From: Spirosoma lacussanchae
GTDB taxonomy: Bacteria; Bacteroidota; Bacteroidia; Cytophagales; Spirosomataceae
Reading direction: 5' to 3'
Length of the DNA: 64,000 bases
Assembly: GCF_005870035.1 (NCBI RefSeq)
Contig: NZ_SWJG01000001.1
Span: 2,219,639-2,283,638, forward strand
The notes under the pieces were generated by a model. The model was not told the DNA's origin and did no database searches. It worked only from the letters and a program-made list of their open reading frames with translations. Below are positions 45,090-53,849 of this stretch, in pieces. Made by a program: the position numbers and the translations under genes. The first letter of the stretch is position 1; each line of letters starts with the position of its first letter.

Positions 45090-45998
45090 ATGAAAACACG
45101 TGAACTATTCAGCTTTATGGTCTTGCCACTCCTGGTAGGCTGGCTGGCCGCCTGCAACGATCATGTTAATCCGTCTGCACTTCCCGGTTCTGAGCCAGGG
45201 CGGTTGCGGGTTAAAACCATTACACGCGAATCGACCAACAACCCAACTTCGGTCAGTTTGTTTCAGTACGACGGGCAGGGACGGCTGGTGCTGATTGTCG
45301 GCTATTTTTTGCCCGATAGCAGCGCGGCTCCGGTCGAGAATACGGTTTATCAGTACAATGCCCAGAACCAGCTTACCCAGGTCCAGCGGACTACTGTCAG
45401 GCGGGGAAGCGGGGCAGAGACCTATACCCTAAGTTACAACGGAGCCGGGCAGATGTCCGGACTCGTGCACCAGCCATCTACATTCAGTCTGGGACTGAAC
45501 TATCTGGCAAGCGGACAACCGAGTGGATACTCCAAAGGCATATCGGTGGGAGGCCTGAACTTCAACGGCGGGGGCGGATTCACCTTTACAGGCTTCAACC
45601 TAACGCAGGCTACGGAAAATTATAATGTAATTCGGTTGGGAGGGCCTTCCATCCCGGTTGCTTCCCGGTCTTCCAGCACAACCTACGCCTACGACGATAA
45701 AGTCAATCCGTTCTACGGGTCGTTTATTATCCCAGCACCGGGCTTGTTCGGGCCCTTGCCTGTTTCGGGATCATTTGGGCCGTACTACACCTTGTACGGA
45801 GGCATCGATAACCAGTTGAATCTGAGTCAGAATAACCCGATCAGCAAACAGGAAAAGGTAACAAGTTCATCACTGGTTGGGGACATACAAACAACCTACA
45901 CGTACACCTACAACGCATCAAACCTGCCTGTCAGTCGGGTGTCAACCGTCAGCAGTGCCGTAACCGAAACGCTGACTTACACCTACGAATCATACTAA
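45090..45998 (+). CDS. YD-repeat lipoprotein, copy 2
   Basis: A 302-residue lipoprotein (lipobox LAAC, attachment at C22) and a clear paralog of the preceding gene: the same order of YD repeats (FQYDGQGRLVLI, YQYNAQNQLTQV, LSYNGAGQMSGL) and the same block YDDKVNPFYGSFIIPAPG. The end TYTYNASNLPVSR then TYESY parallels copy 1. The ATG at 45090 starts the signal peptide; upstream codons run into the inverted repeat. The two copies have diverged and copy 2 is glycine-richer in the centre (GGLNFNGGGGFTFTGF). Confidence 0.8.
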   Translation: MKTRELFSFMVLPLLVGWLAACNDHVNPSALPGSEPGRLRVKTITRESTNNPTSVSLFQYDGQGRLVLIVGYFLPDSSAAPVENTVYQYNAQNQLTQVQRTTVRRGSGAETYTLSYNGAGQMSGLVHQPSTFSLGLNYLASGQPSGYSKGISVGGLNFNGGGGFTFTGFNLTQATENYNVIRLGGPSIPVASRSSSTTYAYDDKVNPFYGSFIIPAPGLFGPLPVSGSFGPYYTLYGGIDNQLNLSQNNPISKQEKVTSSSLVGDIQTTYTYTYNASNLPVSRVSTVSSAVTETLTYTYESY

Positions 45999-46007
45999 AA
46001 TGCATCG

Positions 46008-46433
46008 CTACTCACCCCAGGCAGTCAATACCAGGGAACGGGAGCCACCATACTCACGATGCTCGCCCAGGTATATACCCTGCCAGGTGCCCAGATTCAA
46101 CCGCCCGTTCGTGATCGGAATCAGGACCGAATGGCCCAGCAGCGCGGCTTTCAGGTGAGCAGGCATGTCGTCAGCGCCTTCGTAATTGTGCCGGAAGTAA
46201 GGCGCATTTTCGGGTACTGTCCGGTTGAAGAAACTTTCGAAATCCTGCCTGACGGTGGGGTCGGCGTTTTCGTTGATAGTCAGGCTGGCCGAGGTATGCT
46301 GGATAAAGACCTGCAGCATACCCTGGCTCAGTTGCCGAAGTTCGGCGGCAAACTCGCGTTCAATGATGCGGGTAATCAGGTGGAAGCCGCGCGGAAAGGC
46401 GGGTAATGATATAGTCCGTTGAAACGTAGCCAT
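46008..46433 (-). CDS. YjbQ-family protein (UPF0047)
   Basis: A 141-residue protein of the YjbQ/UPF0047 family, some members of which show thiamine-phosphate synthase-like activity in complementation. The family signatures are visible: QVFIQHTSASLTINENADPTV, HNYEGADDMPAHLKAALLG and LGTWQGIYLGEHR. The fold is a small beta/alpha trimer with metal-binding histidines in the last two motifs. The ATG at 46433 (MATFQRTISLP) gives the usual length. It lies seven bases after ruvC in the same direction and probably shares its transcript. Confidence 0.92.
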   Translation of the reverse strand: MATFQRTISLPAFPRGFHLITRIIEREFAAELRQLSQGMLQVFIQHTSASLTINENADPTVRQDFESFFNRTVPENAPYFRHNYEGADDMPAHLKAALLGHSVLIPITNGRLNLGTWQGIYLGEHREYGGSRSLVLTAWGE

Positions 46434-46440
46434 ACAGTTG

Positions 46441-47031
46441 CTACATAATGCGCTCCGAGTTCTCGCTAACAAAGGCGCCCCAGGCCCCTTTTTTATTTTT
46501 CTTGCCCGGCGCTACGGGCAGGGCGTTCTCGTGAAAATGATGGCAGACGGCAATGGCCAGCGCGTCGGTAGCATCGAAGAACTGCGGGTTTAGATCTTCC
46601 TTGAGCAGGTGGCCGACCATCTGGGATACCTGGTCTTTGCTGGCATTCCCGTTTCCGGTGACCGACTGTTTGATGCGCCGGGGGGCATACTCAACAATCG
46701 GAATATTACGCGACAGAGCAGCTGCCATCACGACCCCCTGCGCCCGGCCCAGCTTCAGCATGGCCTGAACGTTCTTGCCAAAAAAGGGATCTTCAATGGC
46801 CATCTCGTCGGGCTTATGTTCCTCAATGAGCCGGATAACGGTTTCGTATAGTTTCTGAAGCTTCAGCTGGTAGGTACTATATTTGCTCAGCTGAACAACG
46901 CCATACTGAATCATCCGCATGACGCCCCCCTGCACCGAAATGATGCCGTAACCGGCCACCTGGGTACCGGGATCAATGCCCAGAATGATCTTCTCGGGCA
47001 GTACAGTGGCATTTTTTGCGGTGATGATCAT
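46441..47031 (-). CDS. ruvC: Holliday junction resolvase RuvC
   Basis: A 196-residue endonuclease that cuts four-way junctions as a dimer, with RuvAB. The four acidic active-site residues match E. coli D7, E66, D138 and D141: D20 (ILGIDPGT), E80 (MAIEDPFFGKN), D153 and D156 (FFDATDALAIA). A lysine-rich tail (GKKNKKGAWG) follows the core. The ATG at 47031 is chosen; a short extension to 47058 is possible. It is divergent from the UPF0104 gene with overlapping or very close 5' ends. Confidence 0.96.
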   Translation of the reverse strand: MIITAKNATVLPEKIILGIDPGTQVAGYGIISVQGGVMRMIQYGVVQLSKYSTYQLKLQKLYETVIRLIEEHKPDEMAIEDPFFGKNVQAMLKLGRAQGVVMAAALSRNIPIVEYAPRRIKQSVTGNGNASKDQVSQMVGHLLKEDLNPQFFDATDALAIAVCHHFHENALPVAPGKKNKKGAWGAFVSENSERIM

Positions 47032-47036
47032 ATGGG

Positions 47037-48047
47037 GTGTCGGCGTTGTGCGTTTCACAAAGTAACGTCTTCTTATACGTTTTGTCGCTTAAACCATCTA
47101 AAAAAATCGTACTGGGGCTAAAAATCGCCATCCTGGCTGGTCTTTTAGCCTACATAGTCCATGTTTTGAAGCGACAACCGTTCGACTGGAGTCTGATCCG
47201 AACGTCCTGGCAAGCGGTTGAGGAGCCGGGCTGGTGGGCGGCCGGCCTGCTGCTGCTCATTCCGGTCAACTGGGGACTGGAAGCGTTGAAGTGGCAGATT
47301 CTACTTCGGCGGGTTGAACCAGCCAGTTTCTGGGCTGCCTACCGGGGCGTGCTGGCGGGGGTTACCCTCGGCTTTGCGTTGCCAATGCAGTTGGGTGATA
47401 CGGCCGGGCGGGTGTTGTCATTGCAGACCGTACAACGGGGCGAAGCGGTGGGGGCAGCGCTGGTATCGGGCGGTATGCAGTTCTATGTGGCGCTTATCTT
47501 TGGCGCCTTTGCCTGGGCACATCATATCCAGCTGGTACCCGCCCGGGCCAATACTGCCGGGCAGGCTCTGCTGGTCGTGCTGCTGAGTCTGGTAGGGCTG
47601 GGCGTGGTATTCGGGCTGGTTCGGTCGCGGCTGCTCGGGTGGCTGGCTCGAAGGGCTGCGCTACGCCGGTGGGCCCGGTACTGGGCTGTGGCTGGACAGT
47701 ATACCAACCAGGAAATTAGCCTGGCGCTGGGGGTCGCTGCACTGCGCTATCTGGTTTTTTCGGTGCAGTTTTTTCTGGCGCTACGGCTGGTAGGGCTCAC
47801 GTTACCGGTTTCCATAGCAACGTCAGGTATTGGGGTCGTTTACCTGGTCAAAACCATTACCCCGGCTTTTAACCTGCTCAGTGATCTTGGGGTTCGGGAG
47901 GCTGCGTCACTCTGGACGTTTGCGCCGTTTGAGGCTGCAGTCCCGGTACTGGTCACGGCAACGCTCACCCTATGGGTCGCTAATCTGCTTGTTCCGGTGC
48001 TGGTTGGTCTGATCTGGGTCTGGAAACTAAAATGGTCTGTCTCCTAA
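47037..48047 (+). CDS. UPF0104 / LPG-synthase-like membrane protein
   Basis: A protein of up to 336 residues with about eight helices, of the UPF0104 family (AglD/MprF membrane domain-like, flippase-like). Typical segments are NWGLEALKWQILLRR, LAGVTLGFALPMQLGDTAGR and TPAFNLLSDLGVREAAS. Such proteins often lie beside GT2 genes and are thought to help move lipid-linked sugars or lipids. The start is uncertain: GTG at 47037 is the first, while TTG at 47082 (MSLKPSKKIVLGLK) would leave a more usual leader. It heads a co-directional run with GT2, deacetylase, GT2 and tatD. Confidence 0.82.
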   Translation: MSALCVSQSNVFLYVLSLKPSKKIVLGLKIAILAGLLAYIVHVLKRQPFDWSLIRTSWQAVEEPGWWAAGLLLLIPVNWGLEALKWQILLRRVEPASFWAAYRGVLAGVTLGFALPMQLGDTAGRVLSLQTVQRGEAVGAALVSGGMQFYVALIFGAFAWAHHIQLVPARANTAGQALLVVLLSLVGLGVVFGLVRSRLLGWLARRAALRRWARYWAVAGQYTNQEISLALGVAALRYLVFSVQFFLALRLVGLTLPVSIATSGIGVVYLVKTITPAFNLLSDLGVREAASLWTFAPFEAAVPVLVTATLTLWVANLLVPVLVGLIWVWKLKWSVS

Positions 48048-48060
48048 ACGTATCTGATCT

Positions 48061-49179
48061 GTGTTCGTTTTGCTTGCTGCCAGCGTCATCTATGCCTGTT
48101 TTGCCCTGCTGCTCTGGCTGACCTGGCTACGGATTCCCCTATTCGCACCAGCGGCTTTGCCCGTTACCGGCCCTCGTATCACCGTCATTATCCCGGTCCG
48201 GAACGAGGAGGAAAATATCGGGCGTTTGCTCGATGATTTGAGTCGGCAAACCTACCGGAGCTTTGAGGTCATCGTAGCCGACGATGCGTCTGTCGATGAT
48301 ACGCGCGCTCTGGTACAGGCGTATGCATCGGTGGCTTCCTTTCCGCTCCGTCTGCTATCCCTAATCGATAACGGGTCGGCATCGCCCAAGAAGCGGGCTA
48401 TTGGTCAGAGTATCGAACAGGCTACCGGCGAGCTGATCATGACTACCGATGGCGATTGTCGGGTAGGACCCGACTGGCTGGCCGCCTATGCCGCTTTTTA
48501 CGAACAAACGCGGGCAAAAATGCTCTTCGGGCCGGTCACCTTTACAACGGATGAGCACCTGTTTGACTCCCTGCAAACGGTTGAGTTTTCGAGTTTGATC
48601 GGATCGGGCGCCTGCACCCTGGCGCTGGGGCTGCCTACCATGTGCAACGGGGCCAACCTGTGTTACGAGAAACAGGTCTTCTACGAGGTTGGCGGGTTTG
48701 CGGGTGTCGATCATCTGGCTTCCGGAGATGACGAGTTTCTGATGCATAAGATTGCTGCCCGGTATGCGCGCGGGGTGCGGTTCCTGAAAAGCCAGGCCGC
48801 CATTGTTCAGACTAACCCGCACCGATCGTGGCGGGCGTTTTACAACCAGCGCAAACGCTGGGCCAGCAAATGGCAGGCCTACAACAGCCTGATTCCAACG
48901 ATGCTGGCCGTCTGTGTGTTTATCTGGAATGTAACCCCGGTCGTGGCGATCGCTGGCTGGTTACTCAATTTTTTAAACGCAAATACCACTTTCCTCGTTG
49001 TAGGGCTGAAGGTCGTAACCGAGTTTTTGTTTTTACGGGCGGTTCTTGTTTTTTTGCAAAAAAGGAGGTCAGTACTATACATTCCGCTGACCCAATTGGT
49101 GTACCCATTCTACGTAGTTTTTTTCGGGCTGGCTGCGCAGGGAAAAGGCTATCGATGGAAAGGCAGAGATCTGAACTAG
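48061..49179 (+). CDS. Membrane GT2 glycosyltransferase
   Basis: A 372-residue processive-type GT2 enzyme. It has an N-terminal helix (1-20), then the GT-A domain (ITVIIPVRNEEENIGRLLDDL, VADDASVDDT, TTDGDCRVG, SGDDEFLMHKI) and the QxxRW-type motif QRKRWASKW. Two or three C-terminal helices follow. The layout suits synthesis or extension of a membrane-linked glycan. It starts with GTG at 48061, 13 bases after the UPF0104 stop. Confidence 0.9.
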   Translation: MFVLLAASVIYACFALLLWLTWLRIPLFAPAALPVTGPRITVIIPVRNEEENIGRLLDDLSRQTYRSFEVIVADDASVDDTRALVQAYASVASFPLRLLSLIDNGSASPKKRAIGQSIEQATGELIMTTDGDCRVGPDWLAAYAAFYEQTRAKMLFGPVTFTTDEHLFDSLQTVEFSSLIGSGACTLALGLPTMCNGANLCYEKQVFYEVGGFAGVDHLASGDDEFLMHKIAARYARGVRFLKSQAAIVQTNPHRSWRAFYNQRKRWASKWQAYNSLIPTMLAVCVFIWNVTPVVAIAGWLLNFLNANTTFLVVGLKVVTEFLFLRAVLVFLQKRRSVLYIPLTQLVYPFYVVFFGLAAQGKGYRWKGRDLN

Positions 49180-49276
49180 CAGTTTGCGGTATCCGGTTTA
49201 CGGTGGACTGACGAATAGGGAGTAACGGGGCTAGCCCCTCAAACCGGGTACCGTTCACCACAAACCGAACACTATT

Positions 49277-49924
49277 TTGTCTTTCTTCCTGCACAAGTCA
49301 AACTTTTTACTTCGAACGATTTACCCCGAATTCTGGTGGAAAATCGACGAACCGGCCGAGCCAACCATCTACCTTACGTTCGATGACGGCCCCATTCCCG
49401 ATGTCACGGAATTCGTACTCGAGCAGCTCGACAAGTATGCTGCCCAGGCTACTTTTTTCTGCATCGGGGATAACGTCAGAAAGCACCGCGACATTTTGTA
49501 CAAGGTGCTGGAGGGCGGCCACATGGTCGGTAATCATACCTACAACCACCTCAACGGCTGGAAAACGGACGATGCGGTCTATCTGGAAAATATTCAAAAA
49601 TGCCAGGAGCAGCTCGGCGTCGAAACCGACCTGTTTCGGCCACCTTATGGCCGCATCAAGAAGACGCAGGTTGCCCAGGTGATGGAGAATTATTCCGTAA
49701 TCATGTGGGATGTGCTGACGGGCGATTTTGACCGGAGCCAGCCAGCCGACGTATGTCTGCGCAAAACCATACAGTATACCGAACCGGGCTCCATTGTCGT
49801 TTTTCATGACAGCCTGAAAGCCTGGCCGACGATGCGCTACGTGCTGCCCCGTATGCTGGCTCATTTTGCCGATCGGGGTTTCAGTTTCCGGGCTGTTCCG
49901 CAACCCGTTTATGCTGGCTACTGA
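49277..49924 (+). CDS. Polysaccharide deacetylase (NodB-type)
   Basis: A 215-residue carbohydrate esterase family 4 protein. Its NodB-homology motifs are TFDDGP (D36, D37), HMVGNHTYNH (metal ligands H87 and H91), RPPYG (121-125) and HDS (VVFHDSLKAWPT). It removes N- or O-acetyl groups from an amino-sugar polymer. It has no signal peptide with a classical cut, and starts with a short hydrophobic stretch from TTG at 49277. The gene lies 97 bases after the GT2 gene and overlaps the next GT2 gene by 14 bases, which supports joint function. Confidence 0.88.
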   Translation: MSFFLHKSNFLLRTIYPEFWWKIDEPAEPTIYLTFDDGPIPDVTEFVLEQLDKYAAQATFFCIGDNVRKHRDILYKVLEGGHMVGNHTYNHLNGWKTDDAVYLENIQKCQEQLGVETDLFRPPYGRIKKTQVAQVMENYSVIMWDVLTGDFDRSQPADVCLRKTIQYTEPGSIVVFHDSLKAWPTMRYVLPRMLAHFADRGFSFRAVPQPVYAGY

Positions 49925-50951
49925 CCCCAATCCTGTACCCAATCCGGCAGCTTCTGCCAGGCCCGAACTAGCGATCCTTATTGCCGCCCGGGATGAGGAA
50001 GCCGTTATTGTCGATTGTTTACAAGCTATTTCCCGGCTTCAGTATCCAGCTGGGACACTTACCGTACTGGTTGGAAACGATCAGTCGTCAGACCAGACGG
50101 CTGCACTGGTTCAATCCTTTACCGCCCGCCCGTTAACCCTTGAGCTGATTAACATCGACGCATCCGTTGCCGGCCTGCGCGGAAAGGCCAATGTGCTGGC
50201 TCAACTGGCTCGACACTCGATGGCTGACCGACTGTTTTTTACAGACGCCGATACGCAGGTACCTCCCGGCTGGCTCGAGGGCATGAGTCAGGCTTTTGCC
50301 GGGTCGGTAGGCATCGTAACGGGGGTGACGCTCCCCGATGGCCCCCGCCTGTTTCACAAACTGCAAACCATTGACTGGCTGTATAACCTGACCCTAACCC
50401 ATTGGCTGAGCTACGCTGGCCTGCCCGTTACGGCCATGGGCAATAATATGGCCGTGAGTCGGGAGGCCTATGAGGCTGTTGGCGGGTATGAAGGCCTACC
50501 GTTTTCGGTGGCTGAAGATTTCGCCCTGTTCCAGGCCATTGTGAAAAAAGGATTCGACTTCCGTAATCTGCTGGACGACCGGGTGCTGGCCACGACAAAA
50601 CCAGTCGGCACCCTCCGGGATTTTCTGCACCAGCGAAAGCGGTGGATGCGGGGGGCGTCAGCACTGCCTGGCTGGATGGTGGCCTTATTGTATGCGCAAT
50701 ACCTCACGCTGCCGCTGCTTGGTCTGCTATTCTGGCTGTCGCCTGGCGTGGCGGTGGGGCTGTACATAACCCGGCTTTTCGTACAGACAGCGGTACTTTC
50801 GTTTGGATTGAGCCGCCTGCGCCGAACCCACTTATGGCCCTATACGTTGCTATTCGACGTATACCAACTCCTGATTGGGCCGTTGTCGGTCGTATTTTAC
50901 TGGCTGCCGACGCGCATCAACTGGAAGAACCGATTTTATGACGCTTATTGA
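49911..50951 (+). CDS. Membrane GT2 glycosyltransferase, second copy
   Basis: A 346-residue GT2 enzyme. It contains LAILIAARDEEAVIVDCL, LVGNDQSSDQT, FTDADTQVPPGW (DxD), SVAEDFALFQAIVKKG and QRKRWMRGAS, with three C-terminal helices. It resembles the preceding GT2 (48061) in build, but the two are not near-identical. The ATG at 49911 (MLATDPNPVPNP) overlaps the deacetylase gene by 14 bases. Its own end overlaps tatD by 14 bases, so the run is tightly packed. Confidence 0.9.
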   Translation: MLATDPNPVPNPAASARPELAILIAARDEEAVIVDCLQAISRLQYPAGTLTVLVGNDQSSDQTAALVQSFTARPLTLELINIDASVAGLRGKANVLAQLARHSMADRLFFTDADTQVPPGWLEGMSQAFAGSVGIVTGVTLPDGPRLFHKLQTIDWLYNLTLTHWLSYAGLPVTAMGNNMAVSREAYEAVGGYEGLPFSVAEDFALFQAIVKKGFDFRNLLDDRVLATTKPVGTLRDFLHQRKRWMRGASALPGWMVALLYAQYLTLPLLGLLFWLSPGVAVGLYITRLFVQTAVLSFGLSRLRRTHLWPYTLLFDVYQLLIGPLSVVFYWLPTRINWKNRFYDAY

Positions 50952-51753
50952 TACCCACGCCCACATTTACGACCCGCAGTTCAACTCGGAAGCCGGTGGC
51001 GTTGACGAGATGCTGGCTCAGGCTACCTCACAGCAGGTAAGCCAGATATGGATGCCCAACTGCGCCCGGGAAACCGTGGCAGGACTGATGGCCCTGGCCG
51101 AACAATACCCCGACCGATGTCTGCCGATGATGGGCCTGCATCCGGCCTACGTCAACGACACCGTCGACGACGAGCTGGCTTCGGTTGCCGCCTTACTCAG
51201 CCAGCACGCATTCATGGCCTTGGGGGAGATAGGGCTGGATTTTTACTGGGATATGACTTATGTCGACCAGCAGTTTGTGGCCTTCGAGACACAGCTGCGC
51301 TGGGCTGCCGACCAGCAGTTGCCAGTGTCGATGCACACCCGGTCTGGTCACGAGCGCAACGCCTTTGCCGAAGCGACCGACCTGATCGAACGGCTGGCCC
51401 TGCCCGGTCTGACGGGAATTTTTCATTGCTTTGTCGGCACCCTCGACGAGGCCCGGCGCGCCACGGAATTGGGTTTTAAGCTCGGTATCGGCGGGGTGGC
51501 TACGTTTAAAAACGGAGGCCTGGATAAGGTTCTGCCCCATATCGGCCTGGAACATATCGTACTTGAAACCGACAGTCCTTACCTGGCGCCCGTCCCGTAC
51601 CGCGGAAAACGCAACGAACCCGCCTACATCCGGCTCATTGCGCAACGCGTTGCCGATCTGATGCAGATCAGCATCGATGATGTCGCTCGGCATACCACCG
51701 CCAATGCCCAGGCACTGCTCCCTGCCCTCTACGGCAACCTTTTGCCGCGCTAA
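50938..51753 (+). CDS. tatD: TatD-family metal-dependent hydrolase
   Basis: A 271-residue TIM-barrel hydrolase of the TatD family. Metal ligands are visible in LIDTHAHI (H7, H9), LGEIGLDFYW (glutamate), SMHTRSG, GIFHCFVGTLDEA and LETDSPYLAP. Members act as 3'-5' DNA exonucleases or related hydrolases in the cytoplasm. The ATG at 50938 sits inside the end of the GT2 gene. The position after glycan genes looks like chance operon placement. Confidence 0.94.
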   Translation: MTLIDTHAHIYDPQFNSEAGGVDEMLAQATSQQVSQIWMPNCARETVAGLMALAEQYPDRCLPMMGLHPAYVNDTVDDELASVAALLSQHAFMALGEIGLDFYWDMTYVDQQFVAFETQLRWAADQQLPVSMHTRSGHERNAFAEATDLIERLALPGLTGIFHCFVGTLDEARRATELGFKLGIGGVATFKNGGLDKVLPHIGLEHIVLETDSPYLAPVPYRGKRNEPAYIRLIAQRVADLMQISIDDVARHTTANAQALLPALYGNLLPR

Positions 51754-51779
51754 GGTCAGGCAAGAGGTTGCCGTAGAGG
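51726..51779 (+). terminator. Hairpin overlapping the end of tatD
   Basis: Perfect 15-base arms at 51726-51740 and 51765-51779, with a 24-base gap. The left arm lies in the last codons of tatD and the right arm is downstream. There is no T-tract directly after the right arm; a run of seven T lies 20 bases further on. Confidence 0.5.
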
Positions 51780-51865
51780 ATGATGGCGGCAAAGGCTTTT
51801 TTTGATTTACTGCCATCACCCGCATCAGGAAACGTCACCAGTAATGCGGTGGTTGTAACCAGTAG

Positions 51866-52825
51866 CTACCCGGGTACTTTGGCGCACACGTCGGCGAAAA
51901 CGGTGTTCCAGTCGCGTACGAAACGGGCCAGGCCGAACCGGCTGAGGGCCAGCTGCCGGGCGTTGTCGCCCATACGCCGGGCCTCATCCGGATGGTCCAG
52001 CAAATACTGCATCTGCCGGGCTAGTTCGTAGGGGTCCGTCGACACGAAACCATGAACGCCATTTTGAATGACCTGGGGGAGTTCGGTAGTGGCCAGCGCT
52101 ACGATAGGCATCCCGATTGTCATTGCTTCAACGACGGCGAGCGGCAAACTGCTGTAACGCATGGGGCTGAACAGAAACCGATACTCCGCCACGCGCCGGT
52201 GTAGCCGACTATAGTGCATCTCGCCGATGCCGCCTACCTCCACTGATTTCATGCCGACTACAGTCAGGGGAACCCGCTCACGGAGTTGCTGAAACAGGTC
52301 TAAGCCCGCCATCCGACCGCGTCGGCCAATCTCGTTTACGACAACGATGCCTTCGTTCCGATGCCCCTCGTAGCTGATCGTCGGGTCGATGGCTACGCTA
52401 TGCTCCACGGCCTGGGTCGGTGCCGACCCGTTGTCCCACATGAGCCGGTTATAATGGGTTACGTGCACAATTCGTACGGATGGATCGTTGGCGGCCGGGT
52501 GCCGCGATTCGGTGGGGTGCGGTTCGGGGCTGTTGTGCTCGAGATAAATACGCGGGAGCTGCCGTTGCTCGTCGGTCAGGATTTCGTACTGGTCGGTATG
52601 GTAGTTTGTCGGGGTTTGAAAAATAATCAGGTCAAGGGGCAGGTTTTGCACGTCGCCGGCGGGGACCTCCCGGACGTAGTTGGGCATAGTCGAATCCTGA
52701 CCCCGGCCGCTGTAACCTTCGGTTTTGCGTTCGTTGACTGGTACGTACCAGTTGTGTTCAGCCGAGGTGATGGCCGTCAGATACGCCCCGTGAATATGCC
52801 AGATGAGAATGTTCAGTTTTTGCAT
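51866..52825 (-). CDS. GT4-like glycosyltransferase (last gene of carbamoyl operon)
   Basis: A 319-residue GT-B-type glycosyltransferase. It opens MQKLNILIWHIHGAYLTAI and has a donor-site region VVVNEIGRRGRMAGLDLFQQL and FSPMRYSSLPLAVVEAMTIGMPIVALA, with the EX7E-like glutamates reduced to one clear E. It is shorter than typical GT4 enzymes by about 60 residues. It is the most distal gene of the seven-gene minus-strand operon, and its ATG at 52825 lies 68 bases inside the preceding GT9 gene. Confidence 0.82.
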   Translation of the reverse strand: MQKLNILIWHIHGAYLTAITSAEHNWYVPVNERKTEGYSGRGQDSTMPNYVREVPAGDVQNLPLDLIIFQTPTNYHTDQYEILTDEQRQLPRIYLEHNSPEPHPTESRHPAANDPSVRIVHVTHYNRLMWDNGSAPTQAVEHSVAIDPTISYEGHRNEGIVVVNEIGRRGRMAGLDLFQQLRERVPLTVVGMKSVEVGGIGEMHYSRLHRRVAEYRFLFSPMRYSSLPLAVVEAMTIGMPIVALATTELPQVIQNGVHGFVSTDPYELARQMQYLLDHPDEARRMGDNARQLALSRFGLARFVRDWNTVFADVCAKVPG

Positions 52826-53831
52826 GGTTGAGTAAATCAATAGCTTCAGATACGACCCGTGCGACGATATCGGGTTCGGTTTCGAGAACCACCCGATGCC
52901 GCTGCTGGTCGAGGGGCGCCCACTCGGCGGGGTTCGCAGATGTGAACACAACAACGCTGGGTACGGCGCAGGCTGCGGCTACGTGCGAAACGCCGGTATC
53001 ATTACTGACGAGCAAAGCCGATCCTTTCAGCAGTGCCGCCAGCGAGCCTAAATTCGTTTCGCCTACCACCCGAACCGAAGGGTGATGCATTTGCTGCTGA
53101 ACCGTTTCGGCTACCAGGAGCTCAGCCTGGGTGCCAGTCAGTACGACGGTTAGCCCCCGTTCGGCCAGTGCATCGGCGACCCGGGCAAACCGGTCTGCTG
53201 GCCACCGTCGACCAGAGATGCCCCCCGCATGCAGGCAGACATAGCTGCCGGGCGTCAGGTGATGGGCTGCCAGCAATCCGTTGAGTTGAGTCTGGTCGGC
53301 ATCGGTCAGGGGAAATTCAAGCTCGGTGCCCGGCACCGGTATGCCGAGAAACTCCATCAGTCGGCTATGGCGAATAATCTCGTGTTCAACCGGCGGGTAG
53401 GGCATGAACAGATCCGGATTGGGTGCAAACCGTTCGGGGTGGTCAGTTGGGTGAAACCCCGCCACCGCGCCTGACCCGAACAGCGCGAGCATGGCGTTGA
53501 TCAAGGTGCCATTGCCTTGTTGCTGCAGGACCAGATCCCACTGGCGGCTCTGCATCGTGCTCAGAAACTGCACGGTTTGCGCCGGGTTAAGGGGCTGCTC
53601 CGGCAGACCGGGCCATCCCGGAAAGGCTATGAACTCATCGAAATAGTTTGGGAAGCGAGCGACAAACTCGGATGCCCACGGTAAGCTGATCAACGCAATA
53701 TGAGCGTTTGGGAATGCCCGTCGCACCGCCCGGAAGGCTGGAACGGCGCAGAGTAAATCGCCGAGTTTTAGCGCCCGGAAAACAGCAATTCGTTCGGGAA
53801 CGCGGCCTAGGGCCATATTGATCTTGTTCAT
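52758..53831 (-). CDS. GT9 heptosyltransferase-like enzyme, copy 1
   Basis: A 357-residue GT-B protein of family 9. It has RIAVFRALKLGDLLCAVPAFRA near the start and, in the donor domain, VCLHAGGISGRRWPADRFARVAD, VVGETNLGSLAALLKGS and SNDTGVSHVAAACAVPSVVVF. GT9 enzymes usually transfer heptose from ADP-heptose to a lipid-linked acceptor. The last 15 residues are histidine-rich and overlap the downstream gene. It lies 18 bases after the GT2 gene. Confidence 0.9.
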   Translation of the reverse strand: MNKINMALGRVPERIAVFRALKLGDLLCAVPAFRAVRRAFPNAHIALISLPWASEFVARFPNYFDEFIAFPGWPGLPEQPLNPAQTVQFLSTMQSRQWDLVLQQQGNGTLINAMLALFGSGAVAGFHPTDHPERFAPNPDLFMPYPPVEHEIIRHSRLMEFLGIPVPGTELEFPLTDADQTQLNGLLAAHHLTPGSYVCLHAGGISGRRWPADRFARVADALAERGLTVVLTGTQAELLVAETVQQQMHHPSVRVVGETNLGSLAALLKGSALLVSNDTGVSHVAAACAVPSVVVFTSANPAEWAPLDQQRHRVVLETEPDIVARVVSEAIDLLNHAKTEHSHLAYSRGVSDGHHLG

Positions 53832-53849
53832 GAGCTGGTAAAATGTGTG

